This document shows positions 36,081-45,438 of a stretch of DNA of 64,000 nucleotides, piece by piece (the stretch's first letter is position 1; every line of letters begins with the position of its first letter). The notes under the pieces were generated by a model. That model did not search any database. It was given only the letters and a program-made list of their open reading frames with translations, and was not told the origin of the DNA. Position numbers and translations under genes: made by a program. Source of the DNA: Armatimonadota bacterium (GTDB lineage: Bacteria > Armatimonadota > Hebobacteria > CAIYQO01); assembly GCA_029553475.1 (NCBI GenBank), contig JAKPKV010000190.1, positions 1-64,000 on the forward strand, written 5' to 3'.

Positions 36081-36211
36081 GAGGTAAAACAACGTAATTT
36101 ACACCTTGTTGATAACATAGGGTTCCCGGTCAGCGCGCCTGATCACGGTTGCCTGTCTCGCGACCGCGATGTACCATGAAGCGGCGTCCGCCAGCCAGAA
36201 AAGGAGTCGCC

Positions 36212-36643
36212 GTGGCCACCGTGCGCTATATCGAAGTCCGTAAACCCACCTGCACGCTGACCGGGTATGCCGACGAGACGAAGGCGCGCGTGGTCTTCGG
36301 GCCGGTGGCGTGCGCGATCGGGGCGAATCCCGACGGCGCGGACAAGCAGCGGGTGGGCGACTGCCGCACGCCGGAGGGGCGCCACCTGCTCGTCAGCGTG
36401 GAAGACAGTCACGTGTGGCGGTGTGAGGGCGAGCGCGCCTACGGTCCGTGGTTCCTGCGCCTGCGCGGCCTCGAGCCCCGCAACGCCGACTGGACGGGCA
36501 TCGCCATCCACGGCACCCATCAGCCGGCTTCCCTCGGCACCAAAGCCTCGCATGGCTGCGTGCGCCTGCGCAATGACGACATCACGGCGCTGCGGGAACT
36601 CGTCGTCCCCGGCGAGACGGTGGTGGTGATTGTGGGCGGGTGA
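36212..36643 (+). CDS. YkuD-type L,D-transpeptidase
   Basis: 143 residues, a single YkuD domain with the catalytic set IHGTH and SHGCVRLRNDD (His and Cys present). Family members make 3-3 peptidoglycan cross-links or attach lipoproteins. GTG 36212 follows AAGGAG by about six bases; starting there leaves no signal peptide, and upstream in-frame ATG 36176 adds only basic residues. A secreted enzyme without a visible signal is odd, so export is unclear. Confidence 0.85.
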   Translation: MATVRYIEVRKPTCTLTGYADETKARVVFGPVACAIGANPDGADKQRVGDCRTPEGRHLLVSVEDSHVWRCEGERAYGPWFLRLRGLEPRNADWTGIAIHGTHQPASLGTKASHGCVRLRNDDITALRELVVPGETVVVIVGG

Positions 36644-36826
36644 AGACGCCGTCGCGCCGGCCAGTGAATGCGTCCCGAATCGGATGCGTCTCTTCTTTCC
36701 GTGTGTTCGCACGTGTGTCCGCGTCCGTTGTGCCATTTCCCGCGCAGCCGGCGCGATTGCGCGGCGGCCGGCGCGGAACAACGTATCTGCACACATCCGT
36801 ATGGCATCACGGAGAAAGGAGGGGAC

Positions 36827-37060
36827 ATGCGCCTAGTATCGCGCATCATGTCGCTGGCATCATTCGTGCTGGTCATCATCGGCGCGTTGAACTGGCTGCT
36901 GGTTGGGGTGGCGCGGTTCGACCTGGTTCGCTGGCTTTTCGGGCGAAAGAGCCCCTGGGGGCGGGTGGTCTATAGCCTGGTGGGCACGGCCGGGGTGAAC
37001 GAGCTGGCGATGTATCTGGTGCGGATGCTCCGCACGCGCTCGGTTCCCGTCGTGCCGTAA
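36827..37060 (+). CDS. DUF378-like small membrane protein
   Basis: 77 residues, two hydrophobic segments with the DUF378 hallmark IGALNWLLVGVARFDLV. Function unknown. AAAGGAGGGG precedes ATG 36827. It is followed 27 bases later by a paralogue, so the two arose by tandem duplication. Its C-terminus differs (MLRTRSVPVVP). Confidence 0.85.
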   Translation: MRLVSRIMSLASFVLVIIGALNWLLVGVARFDLVRWLFGRKSPWGRVVYSLVGTAGVNELAMYLVRMLRTRSVPVVP

Positions 37061-37087
37061 CGGCGTGGAGTGGAAAGGAGTGGAGAC

Positions 37088-37333
37088 ATGCGAGCCGCGA
37101 ATGTCCTCGCCCTGATTCTGGTCATCGTCGGGGCGGTGAACTGGCTGCTGGTGGGGTTGCTCGGTTTCGACCTGGTGGCGTGGCTCTTTGCCGCCGGCTT
37201 CGGCACGTTGAGCACGCTGTCGCGCGTGGTCTACGTGCTGGTCGGGCTGGCCGGCGTCTGGCTGCTCTTCACGCTGCTGCCGCGGGAGAGCACCGGTCGC
37301 GCGTGGGATGAGGCGCACGGCATGGCGACGTAA
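37088..37333 (+). CDS. DUF378-like small membrane protein, tandem paralogue
   Basis: 81 residues, same layout as the gene just upstream (IVGAVNWLLVGLLGFDLVAWLF, quoted in part), with the second helix in VVYVLVGLAGVWLL. Unknown function. Start at ATG 37088 with GGAG upstream. A strong terminator follows 26 bases after the stop, so the pair ends a transcription unit. Confidence 0.85.
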   Translation: MRAANVLALILVIVGAVNWLLVGLLGFDLVAWLFAAGFGTLSTLSRVVYVLVGLAGVWLLFTLLPRESTGRAWDEAHGMAT

Positions 37334-37359
37334 CCCGTCGCACAACGCTACCCCCGTAG

Positions 37360-37392
37360 AACCCGGCGCCTGGTGAGGCGCCGGGTTATTTT
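37360..37392 (+). terminator. Intrinsic terminator
   Basis: Perfect 11-bp stem AACCCGGCGCC / GGCGCCGGGTT around a six-base loop, followed by ATTTTG. It ends the DUF378 pair and insulates the dehydrogenase operon. Confidence 0.9.
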
Positions 37393-37427
37393 GTCGCCGC
37401 GCGGGTACACCAACACCACCGTTCGGA

Positions 37428-37456
37428 TAGACGGACGATACGAAGGCCGGTATAGT
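37428..37456 (+). promoter_or_regulatory. Candidate promoter of the 2-oxoacid dehydrogenase operon
   Basis: TAGACG (37428-37433), 17-base spacer, TATAGT (37451-37456). It lies between the terminator at 37360 and the E1-alpha ATG at 37498, which has GGGGGAG seven bases upstream. Confidence 0.45.
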
Positions 37457-37497
37457 AAAGGCGAGCGGGCGCGCGGCGCGCCCGGGGGAGATGCGAG

Positions 37498-38472
37498 ATG
37501 GACCGTGAACTCAGTCTGCGCGCGTATCACCAGATGGCGCTCATCCGCCTGTTCGAAGATAAAGCGGGCGAGCAATACGGCCGGGGGAAGATCGGCGGCT
37601 TCCTGCACCTGTACATCGGCGAGGAGGCCTGCGCGGTGGGCGCCATCGCCGCGCTGCGCCACGAGGATTACGTCATCACCCACTACCGCGACCACGGCCA
37701 CGCGCTGGCGAAGGGCTGCTCGGCGCGGGCGGTGATGGCGGAGCTTTACGGCAAGCGCACCGGGGTGAGCAAGGGGCTGGGCGGCTCCATGCATCTCTTC
37801 TGCCCGGAGAATCGGCTGATGGGCGGCTACGCCATCGTCGGCGGGCACATCCCCATCGGCACCGGCCTGGCGCTGGGCATCCGTCACCTCGGGCAGGATC
37901 TCGTCTGCGTCGTCTTCTTCGGCGACGGCGCGGTGAACGAGGGGGAGTTCCACGAGGCGCTGAACATGGCCTCCGTGTGGAAGCTCCCCGTCGTCTTCTT
38001 CTGCGAGAACAATCTCTACGCCATGGGCACCGCCATCACCCGGACGTCGGCGGTGACGGAAGTCTACCGGCGCGCGGAGGCCTACGCCATGCCGGGCCAG
38101 CGCGTTGACGGCATGGACGTGGAAGCCGTCTACCGCGCCACGCGGGAAGCGGTGGCGCGCGCGCGCGGCGGCAGCGGTCCCACGCTGCTGGAAGCGATGA
38201 CCTACCGGTTCAAGGGACACTCCATGGCTGACGCCGTCACGTACCGCAGCCGCGACGAGGAAGCGGGGTGGCGGCCGCGCGATCCCCTCCCCCTCTTCCG
38301 CGAGCGCCTGCTGGCCGATGGTCGCGCCACCGAAGAGGAGTTGGCCGCCATCGAGCAGGCGGTGAAGGCGGAGGTGGAGGACGCGGTGCGCTTCGCCGAG
38401 GCGAGCCCGGAACCGACGATGGAGGACGTGCTCACCTCCGTCTACGCGCCCTGCCGCGCGTGCAGCGAATAG
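37498..38472 (+). CDS. pdhA: 2-oxoacid (pyruvate/acetoin) dehydrogenase E1 alpha
   Basis: 324 residues. Binds thiamine diphosphate through GDGAVNEGEFHEALN..ENN. YRDHGHALAKG and the phosphorylation-loop-like TYRFKGHSMAD are typical of E1 alpha. With E1 beta it decarboxylates pyruvate or a related 2-oxoacid (acetoin possible) and reductively acetylates the lipoyl domain. First gene of a five-gene operon with E1 beta, lipoyl protein, E2 core and lipA. No E3 is present. Confidence 0.93.
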   Translation: MDRELSLRAYHQMALIRLFEDKAGEQYGRGKIGGFLHLYIGEEACAVGAIAALRHEDYVITHYRDHGHALAKGCSARAVMAELYGKRTGVSKGLGGSMHLFCPENRLMGGYAIVGGHIPIGTGLALGIRHLGQDLVCVVFFGDGAVNEGEFHEALNMASVWKLPVVFFCENNLYAMGTAITRTSAVTEVYRRAEAYAMPGQRVDGMDVEAVYRATREAVARARGGSGPTLLEAMTYRFKGHSMADAVTYRSRDEEAGWRPRDPLPLFRERLLADGRATEEELAAIEQAVKAEVEDAVRFAEASPEPTMEDVLTSVYAPCRACSE

Positions 38473-38487
38473 CGAGGACGGCCCAGC

Positions 38488-39459
38488 ATGTTGATTACCT
38501 ATCGTGAAGCCATCAGACAGGCGCTCCGCGAGCTGCTCAAAGACCCGACGGTCTTCCTCATGGGCGAGGATATCGGCGCCTATGGCGGCGCCTTCGCGGT
38601 GACGAAGGGATTCCTCGAGGAATACGGCCCCGCGCGCGTCATAGATACGCCCATCTCCGAATCCGGGTTGGTGAGCGCGGCCATCGGCGCGGGCATGGCG
38701 GGCGCCCACCCGGTGGTGGAGGTGATGACCATCAACTTCACCCTGCTCGCCTTCGACGCGCTGGTGAACCACGCGGCGAAGATTCACGGCATGTCCGGCG
38801 GGCGGGTGGACGTGCCGCTCATCCTGCGCACCGTCACCGGCTCCGGCAACCAGCTCGGCGCGCAGCACTCGCAAAATATCGAGGGCCACTACGCCATGGT
38901 GCCGGGGCTGAAGGTGCTGGCGCCGGCCACCCCGGCGGACGCCAAGGGCCTGCTGCTCTCCGCGCTGTATGAGCCCAACCCCGTCTTTATCGCCGAGCAC
39001 TTCGCGCTGTACAACACGAAGGGTGAGGTGGAAGAGGGGCGGACCTTCGTGCCCATCAATAAGGCGAACGTGTTGCGCGCGGGGGCGGATGTCACCCTCA
39101 TTGCCTACTCGCGCATGGCCATCGTCTGCCTGCACGCGGCGGAGCTGCTCGCGCAGGACGGCATCGCCGCCGAGGTGCTCGACATGCGCACGCTGCGCCC
39201 GCTCGATCTGGAGACCATCTTCACCTCCATCGCCAAGACGCACTACGCGGTGATGGTGGAGGAGACCGGGAAGGGCACCAGCATCGGCGGCTCGCTCATC
39301 GCCGAGGTGCAGGAGCAGATTTTCGACGCACTGCACGGCCCCATCCGCTGGGTAGCCGGCCTGCCCGTGCCCGTGCCGTATAACAAAACGCTCGAACGCG
39401 AGACCATCCCCAGCGCCGAATCCATCGCCCGGGCCGCGCGCGAGCTGGTGAACGCGTGA
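38488..39459 (+). CDS. pdhB: 2-oxoacid dehydrogenase E1 beta
   Basis: 323 residues. Transketolase-like pyrimidine-binding domain (EDIGAYGGAFAVTKG, DTPISESG, HSQNIEGHYAMVPGL) and C-terminal half (ADVTLIAYSRM, DMRTLRPLDLETI). Forms the alpha2beta2 E1 with the gene 15 bases upstream. Typical length. Confidence 0.93.
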   Translation: MLITYREAIRQALRELLKDPTVFLMGEDIGAYGGAFAVTKGFLEEYGPARVIDTPISESGLVSAAIGAGMAGAHPVVEVMTINFTLLAFDALVNHAAKIHGMSGGRVDVPLILRTVTGSGNQLGAQHSQNIEGHYAMVPGLKVLAPATPADAKGLLLSALYEPNPVFIAEHFALYNTKGEVEEGRTFVPINKANVLRAGADVTLIAYSRMAIVCLHAAELLAQDGIAAEVLDMRTLRPLDLETIFTSIAKTHYAVMVEETGKGTSIGGSLIAEVQEQIFDALHGPIRWVAGLPVPVPYNKTLERETIPSAESIARAARELVNA

Positions 39460-39490
39460 GACGAGCATCCTGATTGACGAGGGAGTGACC

Positions 39491-39733
39491 ATGGCGACCA
39501 CCGATGTCATCATGCCCCAGTTGGGCTTCGACATGGAAGAAGGCACCATTCAGCGCTGGCTGAAACAGGAGGGCGACCACGTGGAACGCGGCGACGCCCT
39601 CGCCGAGGTGGAGACGGAGAAAGTCACCCTGCAGGTGGAGTCCTACGCCACCGGCACGCTGACGAAAATCACCCGCGGCGAAGGCGAAACCGTGCCCGTG
39701 GGCGAGAAGATCGGAGAGATTGACGAGGCGTGA
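39491..39733 (+). CDS. Stand-alone lipoyl-domain protein
   Basis: 80 residues, nothing but one biotinyl/lipoyl domain with the lipoylation Lys in VETEKVTLQ. Normally this domain is the N-terminus of E2, followed by a peripheral-subunit-binding domain and the acyltransferase core. Here it ends in a stop, and the core is a separate gene 173 bases on. It is the swinging arm that E1 acetylates. Start ATG 39491 after GAGGGAG. Confidence 0.88.
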   Translation: MATTDVIMPQLGFDMEEGTIQRWLKQEGDHVERGDALAEVETEKVTLQVESYATGTLTKITRGEGETVPVGEKIGEIDEA

Positions 39734-39761
39734 GCGCCTCTGCACTCGGTACCATCCATCC

Positions 39762-39871
39762 CGTTCGTAGTGAGGCACGCAGCGGAGCGGAGTGCCGTTC
39801 GCATATTAGGATATGTTACCGAGTGTAAACCTGAACGGCACTCCGCTCCGCTGCGTGCCTCACTACGAACG
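39762..39871. repeat. Large perfect palindrome, 39-bp arms
   Basis: Arms 39762-39800 and 39833-39871 are perfectly complementary with a 32-base AT-rich loop. Left arm begins CGTTCGTAGTGAGGCACGCA. It fills the gap between the lipoyl-domain gene and the E2 core gene. A diverged copy lies at 19487-19537, so it is a dispersed element of miniature or REP-like type. Inside an operon it could also form a processing or attenuating hairpin. Confidence 0.9.
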
Positions 39872-39906
39872 AGTTCTCACGAAAAGCGTGAGGAGAAAGG
39901 GAGTGT

Positions 39907-40578
39907 ATGATGGCATCTCCCATGCGCCAGGCGATTGCGCGCCATATGACCTTCAGCAAACAGCAGATCCCGCATTACTATCTCACCATGACCGCGGAGG
40001 TGGGGGCGGCGATGGAGGCGCGGGCGGCGTGGAACGCGTCGCATCCGGAAGACGCGCGCGTGTCGGTGAACGACCTCATCGTGAAGGCGGCGGCGCTGGC
40101 GCTGGCGAAACACCCGCGCTTCAACGCCTTCTACCAGCAGGACGACGTGCACCCGCAGGCGCGCATCAACATCGGCATCGCCATCGCGCTGCCCGATGGG
40201 CTCATCGCCCCGGCCATCCTCGACTGCGGCGGGCTGGCGATTGACGAGATCGGCCGCCGCGGCCGCGACCTGGCGGCGCGCGCGAAGCAAAAAACGCTGA
40301 AGGCGGAAGAATATACCGCCGCCACCTTCACGATGACCAACCTGGGGATGTACAATGTAGACAGCTTCGCCGCCATCATCGTGCCGCCGCAGGTGGGCAT
40401 CCTGGCCGTGGGGAGCGCGCGGGAGGTGCCGGTCGCCCGCGACGGCGCCATCGTCGTGACCCGCCAGCTCAGCCTGACGCTCTCCGGCGACCACCGCGCG
40501 ACGGACGGGGCGGAAGGGGCAACCTTCCTGGGAGAAATCGTTTCGTGCCTTCGGAATCCGGAAAGCCTGTTCGCGTAA
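39907..40578 (+). CDS. 2-oxoacid dehydrogenase acyltransferase (E2) catalytic core only
   Basis: 223 residues. A complete chloramphenicol-acetyltransferase-like E2 core starting at [18 protein letters not shown], with catalytic [10 protein letters not shown] (His and Asp present) near the end. It lacks the lipoyl and peripheral-subunit-binding domains. Transfers acyl groups from lipoyl-Lys to CoA and forms the complex core. Without a binding domain, E1 and E3 docking must occur differently. AAGGGAG precedes ATG 39907. It overlaps lipA by 34 bases. Confidence 0.9.
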   Translation: MMASPMRQAIARHMTFSKQQIPHYYLTMTAEVGAAMEARAAWNASHPEDARVSVNDLIVKAAALALAKHPRFNAFYQQDDVHPQARINIGIAIALPDGLIAPAILDCGGLAIDEIGRRGRDLAARAKQKTLKAEEYTAATFTMTNLGMYNVDSFAAIIVPPQVGILAVGSAREVPVARDGAIVVTRQLSLTLSGDHRATDGAEGATFLGEIVSCLRNPESLFA

Positions 40579-41471
40579 CCCCCCGCTATGCCGCCGACGA
40601 CCCCCGCGTGGGCCCTGCCGCCGGCGCGCGCCGCCCCGAGTGGCTGACGGTGCGCGCGCCCATCGGGGACCACTATCATGACCTGAAGGCGCTGGTGCGC
40701 GCGCATCGGCTGCATACGGTGTGCGAGAGCGCGCGCTGCCCGAATATCGGCGAGTGCTGGCAATCGCGCACCGCCACCTTCCTCATCCTCGGCAATATCT
40801 GCACCCGCGGCTGCGCCTTCTGCGCGGTGACCAGCGGCCAGCCGACGGAGTACGACCGCGACGAGCCGCGCCGGGTGGCGGAGGCGGTGCGGGCGCTGGA
40901 CCTGCGCTACGCGGTCATCACCTCCGTCACCCGCGACGACCTCGCCGACGGCGGCGCCCTCATCTTCGCCGAGACGATCCGTGCCGTGCGCGCGGCGGTG
41001 CCCGGCTGCCGGGCCGAGGTGCTCATCCCCGATTTCCAGGGCGACGCCGCCGCGCTGGCGACGGTACTGGACGCCCACCCCGACGTGCTGAACCACAATA
41101 TCGAGACGGTGGCGCGCCTCTACAGCCTGGTGCGCCCGCAGGCCGATTACGCCCGCTCGCTGGCGCTGCTGGCGCTGGCGAAGGAGCTGGCCCCCGCGCA
41201 GACCACCAAATCCGGCATCATGGTGGGGCTGGGAGAAACGACGGACGAGATTGAGGGCGCGCTGCGCGACCTGCGCGCCGCCCGCTGCGACATCGTCACC
41301 ATCGGCCAGTACCTGCGCCCCTCCGCCGGCCACCTGCCCGTGCACCGCTATTACGACCCCGCCGAGTTCGCCCGCTTCGCCGCCTACGGCGCGGAACTCG
41401 GCTTCCAGCACGTCGAGTCCGCCCCGCTGGTGCGGTCGTCATATCACGCGCGGGAGCAGGCGGGGGGGTGA
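40545..41471 (+). CDS. lipA: Lipoyl synthase
   Basis: 308 residues, radical-SAM enzyme that inserts two sulfurs into octanoyl-Lys of lipoyl domains. Both iron-sulfur motifs are intact: CX4CX5C (C60, C65, C71) and CX3CX2C (C86, C90, C93), plus the C-terminal RSSYHA. GTG start at 40545 inside the E2 core gene, with GGAGA upstream. It presumably serves the lipoyl protein of the same operon; no lipB or lplA is in view. Confidence 0.95.
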   Translation: MPSESGKPVRVTPRYAADDPRVGPAAGARRPEWLTVRAPIGDHYHDLKALVRAHRLHTVCESARCPNIGECWQSRTATFLILGNICTRGCAFCAVTSGQPTEYDRDEPRRVAEAVRALDLRYAVITSVTRDDLADGGALIFAETIRAVRAAVPGCRAEVLIPDFQGDAAALATVLDAHPDVLNHNIETVARLYSLVRPQADYARSLALLALAKELAPAQTTKSGIMVGLGETTDEIEGALRDLRAARCDIVTIGQYLRPSAGHLPVHRYYDPAEFARFAAYGAELGFQHVESAPLVRSSYHAREQAGG

Positions 41472-41517
41472 TTCACCCCCCGTGTGCCCCGCCCGCCGGA
41501 TCAGGCCCTGGGCATCC

Positions 41518-41594
41518 CGGGCGGGCGAGCGCCCTCGCGAGCCGTTTTCCGGCGGGAACGCGGGGGATACGGGCGCGCATCGGCCGCGTTCCCG
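41518..41594. repeat. Half-copy of the 47.9-kb element and a hairpin after lipA
   Basis: 41518-41543 matches one arm of the palindrome at 47883-47991 (GGGCGGGCGAGCGCCCTCGC then GAGCCG) with one base change. Just after it, an 11-bp perfect stem (41553-41563 with 41584-41594) with a 20-base loop may end the dehydrogenase operon. Confidence 0.6.
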
Positions 41595-41657
41595 TAACCA
41601 GTCGCCATCTGGGGTGTCCTATAAAGACAACGCTCTCACCCCATGCCGGAGGAAGCC

Positions 41658-44600
41658 ATGCGCGTCATCCTGTGCTGCCTGTTGTGTCTCGCCGCCCTCG
41701 CCGCCCTCGCCCGCCCGTATGCGAAGGGCGATGTCATCGCCCTGAAAGAGCATGTGGGCCGGGAGTGGGCAGATGAGCTGATTCACTACGAGCTGACTTT
41801 CGCGCAGGGGGAGTTCCCCGGGGGGGCGGCGCGGCTGCTGGTGGACGGGGAGGAACTACCGGGGCAGCTTGCCGGGGTGACGACCTACCCCGACGGGTCG
41901 TTGAAGGCGGCGACGCTGTGGCTGGTGACGACGCTGCGGCCCAACGCGACGCAAGCGCTGACGCTGCAGCCGGGGAGACCGACGGCGACCAGCGACCTGC
42001 GGATGGCGCGGCAGGGGGACACGCTGGAGGTGACCACCGCGCTGACCGGGGCGCGCTTCCATCTGACGGAGACGACCTTCGATCCGCCCATCCCCGCCGC
42101 GAAGGCGCCCTCCTACCTGGCGGCGGTGCGGCAGCGCGGGGGCACGTGGGGCGGACGCGGGTGGTTCGAGACGCCGCACACATGCCGCTCGGCGAAGGTG
42201 TGGGTGCTGGAAGAAGGGCCGGTCTTCGTCACCGTCGGCTTCCGTTATGCCTTTGACGGCTATCGCGGGGCGGGGCAGGACATCTACCAAGGCACCGTGC
42301 GCATCGCCGCGCGCCAGGAGTTGATCGAGGTGCGGGACAGCTACGCGCTGGGCGACCCGAAGGTCTACCAACTCTGGAAGCCGAAGAACCGCGCCGACGA
42401 AATCAGTTGGGACTGGTGGGCCTGGCGCCCGCACGACGCCGAGAGCAATTTTTGCTTCTCCCTCTATGACGGCCTGCGCCCGACCAAGGCGCGCTGGTTC
42501 GGCCACAACGCCACCGAGCCGGAGAAGCGCACCGGGCCGGCCCTCATGCAGCTGGATTTTGAAACGGATTATCACCTGACCTATACGAAGACGCATTTCG
42601 AGGTGGATGTCACCGCGTATCACGGCAACTGCCCGGACCGCGCGCTGTCCTACCTGGTCTGGCGGGGGGAGGATCCCGCCAGCGACGCGGTGGGCGTCAT
42701 CGGGCTGCGTCCGGCGGAGTGGATACATCCCGATATGCTGCCGCGGCTCAGCCAATCCATCAATCAGCACACCGGCACCGGCGGGCTGCGCCTGTATTCG
42801 ACGGCGGCGCCGGACCTGATCCTCAAGACGCCGCTGCACCTGGGGCGGCGCGTGTGGGGGCTGGTGACGTTGCGCATGCCGGAGGCGGGCCTCACCGAAG
42901 ACGAGGTGAAGGACGGCACGGTGGTGCGCTACGCCGCCCAGCGCGGCAGCTCGCAGGCGCTGAAGCTGCGCACCAAGTACGGCAACCGCCCGCTGGACAA
43001 GGTGAAGGAGTGGACGCTGGATTGGCCAGCGGCCAAAACCTATCCCGCGCTCTTCATCACGGACGGCGGCCTGCCCGCGGTACTGGCGCGCATCCGCACC
43101 AGCCCGACGCTGCTGAAACGCGCGAAATCGCTGCAATACAAGCCGATTAACCGCTACATCGTCGCCAGCGGCGAGACGCACGCGCAGGACGCCTACGCCG
43201 ACCTCATGCGCAACCTGGATGCCTTCATCAGCGGCGTCTTCGACTGGGGCTACAACGCGCACAACGTGGGACTGAATATCAACCAATTCCCCTGGTGGAT
43301 GCAGGAGTACTCGGCGCAATTTGACCTCATCATGGGCATGCCGGAGGTCACCGCCGCGCAGAAGGCGGCGTTGCGGGCGCGCTTCGCTTTCTGCGCGCAG
43401 ATGCTGCATGACCCGGATTTTCTGCCGCCGCGCGCCACCGGCACCGGCTGGGGGTCGGCGAATATGCCGGTGAACATGCGCGGGGCGCAGGCCGTCACCG
43501 CCTGCGCGCTGTCCGACAATCCGGACGCGCAGCCGTGGCTGGCCTTCGCCATCGAGTGCGTGGACGTGCTGGTGCAGCAGGTCTGGGCGGAGGACGGCTC
43601 CAGCATCAGCGGCCCGCACTACACCGGCACGCAGGCCGATCCGTTGATGAACATGGCGCTGCCGCTCTACTACGCCGGCGCGCTGCCGCCCATCCAGAAA
43701 AAATTTCCGCGGCTGGCGAAGTTCACCCGGTTGATGATGGACCGCATGACCCCGCCGGAGCCGCGCGCCCGCTACACGCGCCTGCTGCCCACCATCGGCC
43801 ATACCATGCTGGAATATGACAGCAACATCGGCAAATACGCGCTGCTGATGAACCTCACCGACCGGAAACTGGGCGGGGAGGCGTACTGGATGTGGAAGCG
43901 CGCGGGCTGCGAGCTCAGCGGCTTCATGGATGGCATCTACTACATGCATGAGGATTTCGACGAACGCCAGCCGGACTGCGGGAGCATCGTCTACCCCGGC
44001 GGCACCACCATCCTGCGCAACGGCTTCCCGCGCGAGGACGAGACGTACATGGCTATCCACGTGGGCAACCAAGGCATTGACCACTTCGACCGCGACGTCG
44101 GCGCCTTCCTGCTCTACGCCAAAGGCGTGCCGCTGATGATGGATTTCAGCTCGATGTATGCGCCCAACTGCTGGCAGAGCCTCTGGCACAATACCCTCAC
44201 CTGGAACGTGCGGGAGCACGCGCACCGGACGCCGTGCCCGGGTCGCGACCACGGCTGCTTCTACACGGTGAACGCGCTGGCGTGGTTCGACCACCAATAT
44301 GAGCCGCACACGCTTTTTGACCGCGAGGCCGATACGCAGACCAAAGCCGCCGACGGCTTCAAGGAGTTGGGCGGCGAGATGCGCGCGCAAGCCTTCTCGC
44401 CGGAGGCGGACTACGTCCAGGCGTCCATGCCGCTGGTGGAATTCCAGCTCTGGCCGTGGTTCGACCGGTCGGAATCGAAGGATCCGCAGGCCTGGTCCGC
44501 CTTCAGCGAGTTCCGCCGGCTGCGGCTGACGCGCCCGTACGAGTGGCAGCGCCGCTTCCTCTTCGTGAAAGACGAGGATCTGCGGGGGCCGAACTACTTC

Positions 44601-45332
44601 CTCATCAGCGACGACCTGGATGGGCAGGCGGAGCTGGCGCCGCAGGCGAATTTCTGGTGCCTGGCCGACCGCCAGCGGATCAGTGGCGACCTGGTACGCT
44701 GGACGGGGCAGTATACCGTGGACCTGGATATGTATGTCGCGTGGCCGAAGAAGCCGGTCATCGGCACGCGGGAGTGGTGGCACACCCAGCGTGGTCCCGC
44801 CAACGCCCATTTCAAAGACGGCCGCGAGTATCAGCTCGCCGCGCACGTGCACAATACGCCCGGCAACGGCGGCTTCACCGTGCTCCTCTACCCGCGCGGG
44901 CGCTACGAGGTGCCGCCGACCTACCGCAGCAGCAAAGACGGCAAGACGGTGACGGTGAAGATCGGCGCGCGCACCGATACCCTGTTCTGCAGCCGCCAGC
45001 CGATCACCGCGACGGCGGACGGCGTGACATTCGCCGGCACGGTGGGGGTGGTGAAACAGCACCCGGACTACACCGCGCTCGTGCTCTGCGCGCCCGGCGA
45101 GATACACGTCAAAGGGCTCGCGCTTAAGTCGGCGGCGCCGCTGGCCGTGCGCATCGCGGGCGACACCCTCACGGGCGCCGCCATGGGCAAAGGCGACGCG
45201 CTCCTCACCTTTCCGAAGGCGTGGGCCGGCCGCACGCTGCTGCTCAACGGCAAACCGGCGGGCGCCATCGGGGCCGACGGGCGGGTGAGCGTGGAGTTGC
45301 CGGGGGAGGGGGCGATGCTGGCGGTGAAGTAA
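41658..45332 (+). CDS. Large secreted heparinase II/III-like protein
   Basis: 1224 residues with signal peptide 1-18 (MRVILCCLLCLAALAALA). N-terminal beta-sandwich (about 20-460). An alpha/alpha-toroid region follows (about 480-780; NAHNVGLNINQFPWWMQEY, DGSSISGPHYTGTQAD quoted in parts). A heparinase II/III-type beta domain begins near 800 with GIDHFDRDVGAFLLY and GVPLMMDFSS. That order matches polysaccharide lyases of the chondroitin AC / alginate / heparin fold. Candidate catalytic Tyr/His lie in the toroid. Substrate unknown. Unusually long for the class. GGAGGA precedes ATG 41658. Confidence 0.7.
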   Translation: MRVILCCLLCLAALAALARPYAKGDVIALKEHVGREWADELIHYELTFAQGEFPGGAARLLVDGEELPGQLAGVTTYPDGSLKAATLWLVTTLRPNATQALTLQPGRPTATSDLRMARQGDTLEVTTALTGARFHLTETTFDPPIPAAKAPSYLAAVRQRGGTWGGRGWFETPHTCRSAKVWVLEEGPVFVTVGFRYAFDGYRGAGQDIYQGTVRIAARQELIEVRDSYALGDPKVYQLWKPKNRADEISWDWWAWRPHDAESNFCFSLYDGLRPTKARWFGHNATEPEKRTGPALMQLDFETDYHLTYTKTHFEVDVTAYHGNCPDRALSYLVWRGEDPASDAVGVIGLRPAEWIHPDMLPRLSQSINQHTGTGGLRLYSTAAPDLILKTPLHLGRRVWGLVTLRMPEAGLTEDEVKDGTVVRYAAQRGSSQALKLRTKYGNRPLDKVKEWTLDWPAAKTYPALFITDGGLPAVLARIRTSPTLLKRAKSLQYKPINRYIVASGETHAQDAYADLMRNLDAFISGVFDWGYNAHNVGLNINQFPWWMQEYSAQFDLIMGMPEVTAAQKAALRARFAFCAQMLHDPDFLPPRATGTGWGSANMPVNMRGAQAVTACALSDNPDAQPWLAFAIECVDVLVQQVWAEDGSSISGPHYTGTQADPLMNMALPLYYAGALPPIQKKFPRLAKFTRLMMDRMTPPEPRARYTRLLPTIGHTMLEYDSNIGKYALLMNLTDRKLGGEAYWMWKRAGCELSGFMDGIYYMHEDFDERQPDCGSIVYPGGTTILRNGFPREDETYMAIHVGNQGIDHFDRDVGAFLLYAKGVPLMMDFSSMYAPNCWQSLWHNTLTWNVREHAHRTPCPGRDHGCFYTVNALAWFDHQYEPHTLFDREADTQTKAADGFKELGGEMRAQAFSPEADYVQASMPLVEFQLWPWFDRSESKDPQAWSAFSEFRRLRLTRPYEWQRRFLFVKDEDLRGPNYFLISDDLDGQAELAPQANFWCLADRQRISGDLVRWTGQYTVDLDMYVAWPKKPVIGTREWWHTQRGPANAHFKDGREYQLAAHVHNTPGNGGFTVLLYPRGRYEVPPTYRSSKDGKTVTVKIGARTDTLFCSRQPITATADGVTFAGTVGVVKQHPDYTALVLCAPGEIHVKGLALKSAAPLAVRIAGDTLTGAAMGKGDALLTFPKAWAGRTLLLNGKPAGAIGADGRVSVELPGEGAMLAVK

Positions 45333-45438
45333 CCCTCACCCTCACCCTCCGCATTTCCGCACATTGTGACCGCAGCCGTCCATCCCGTCCGTTCTCGCGG
45401 GGCGGGGACGGGTATCAGGCATCGGGGAGGGGCGTGCG

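Noticed and set aside
41856-45107. 1083-codon open frame on the minus strand
   Set aside because: Antisense shadow of the heparinase-like gene; no signal peptide or motif.
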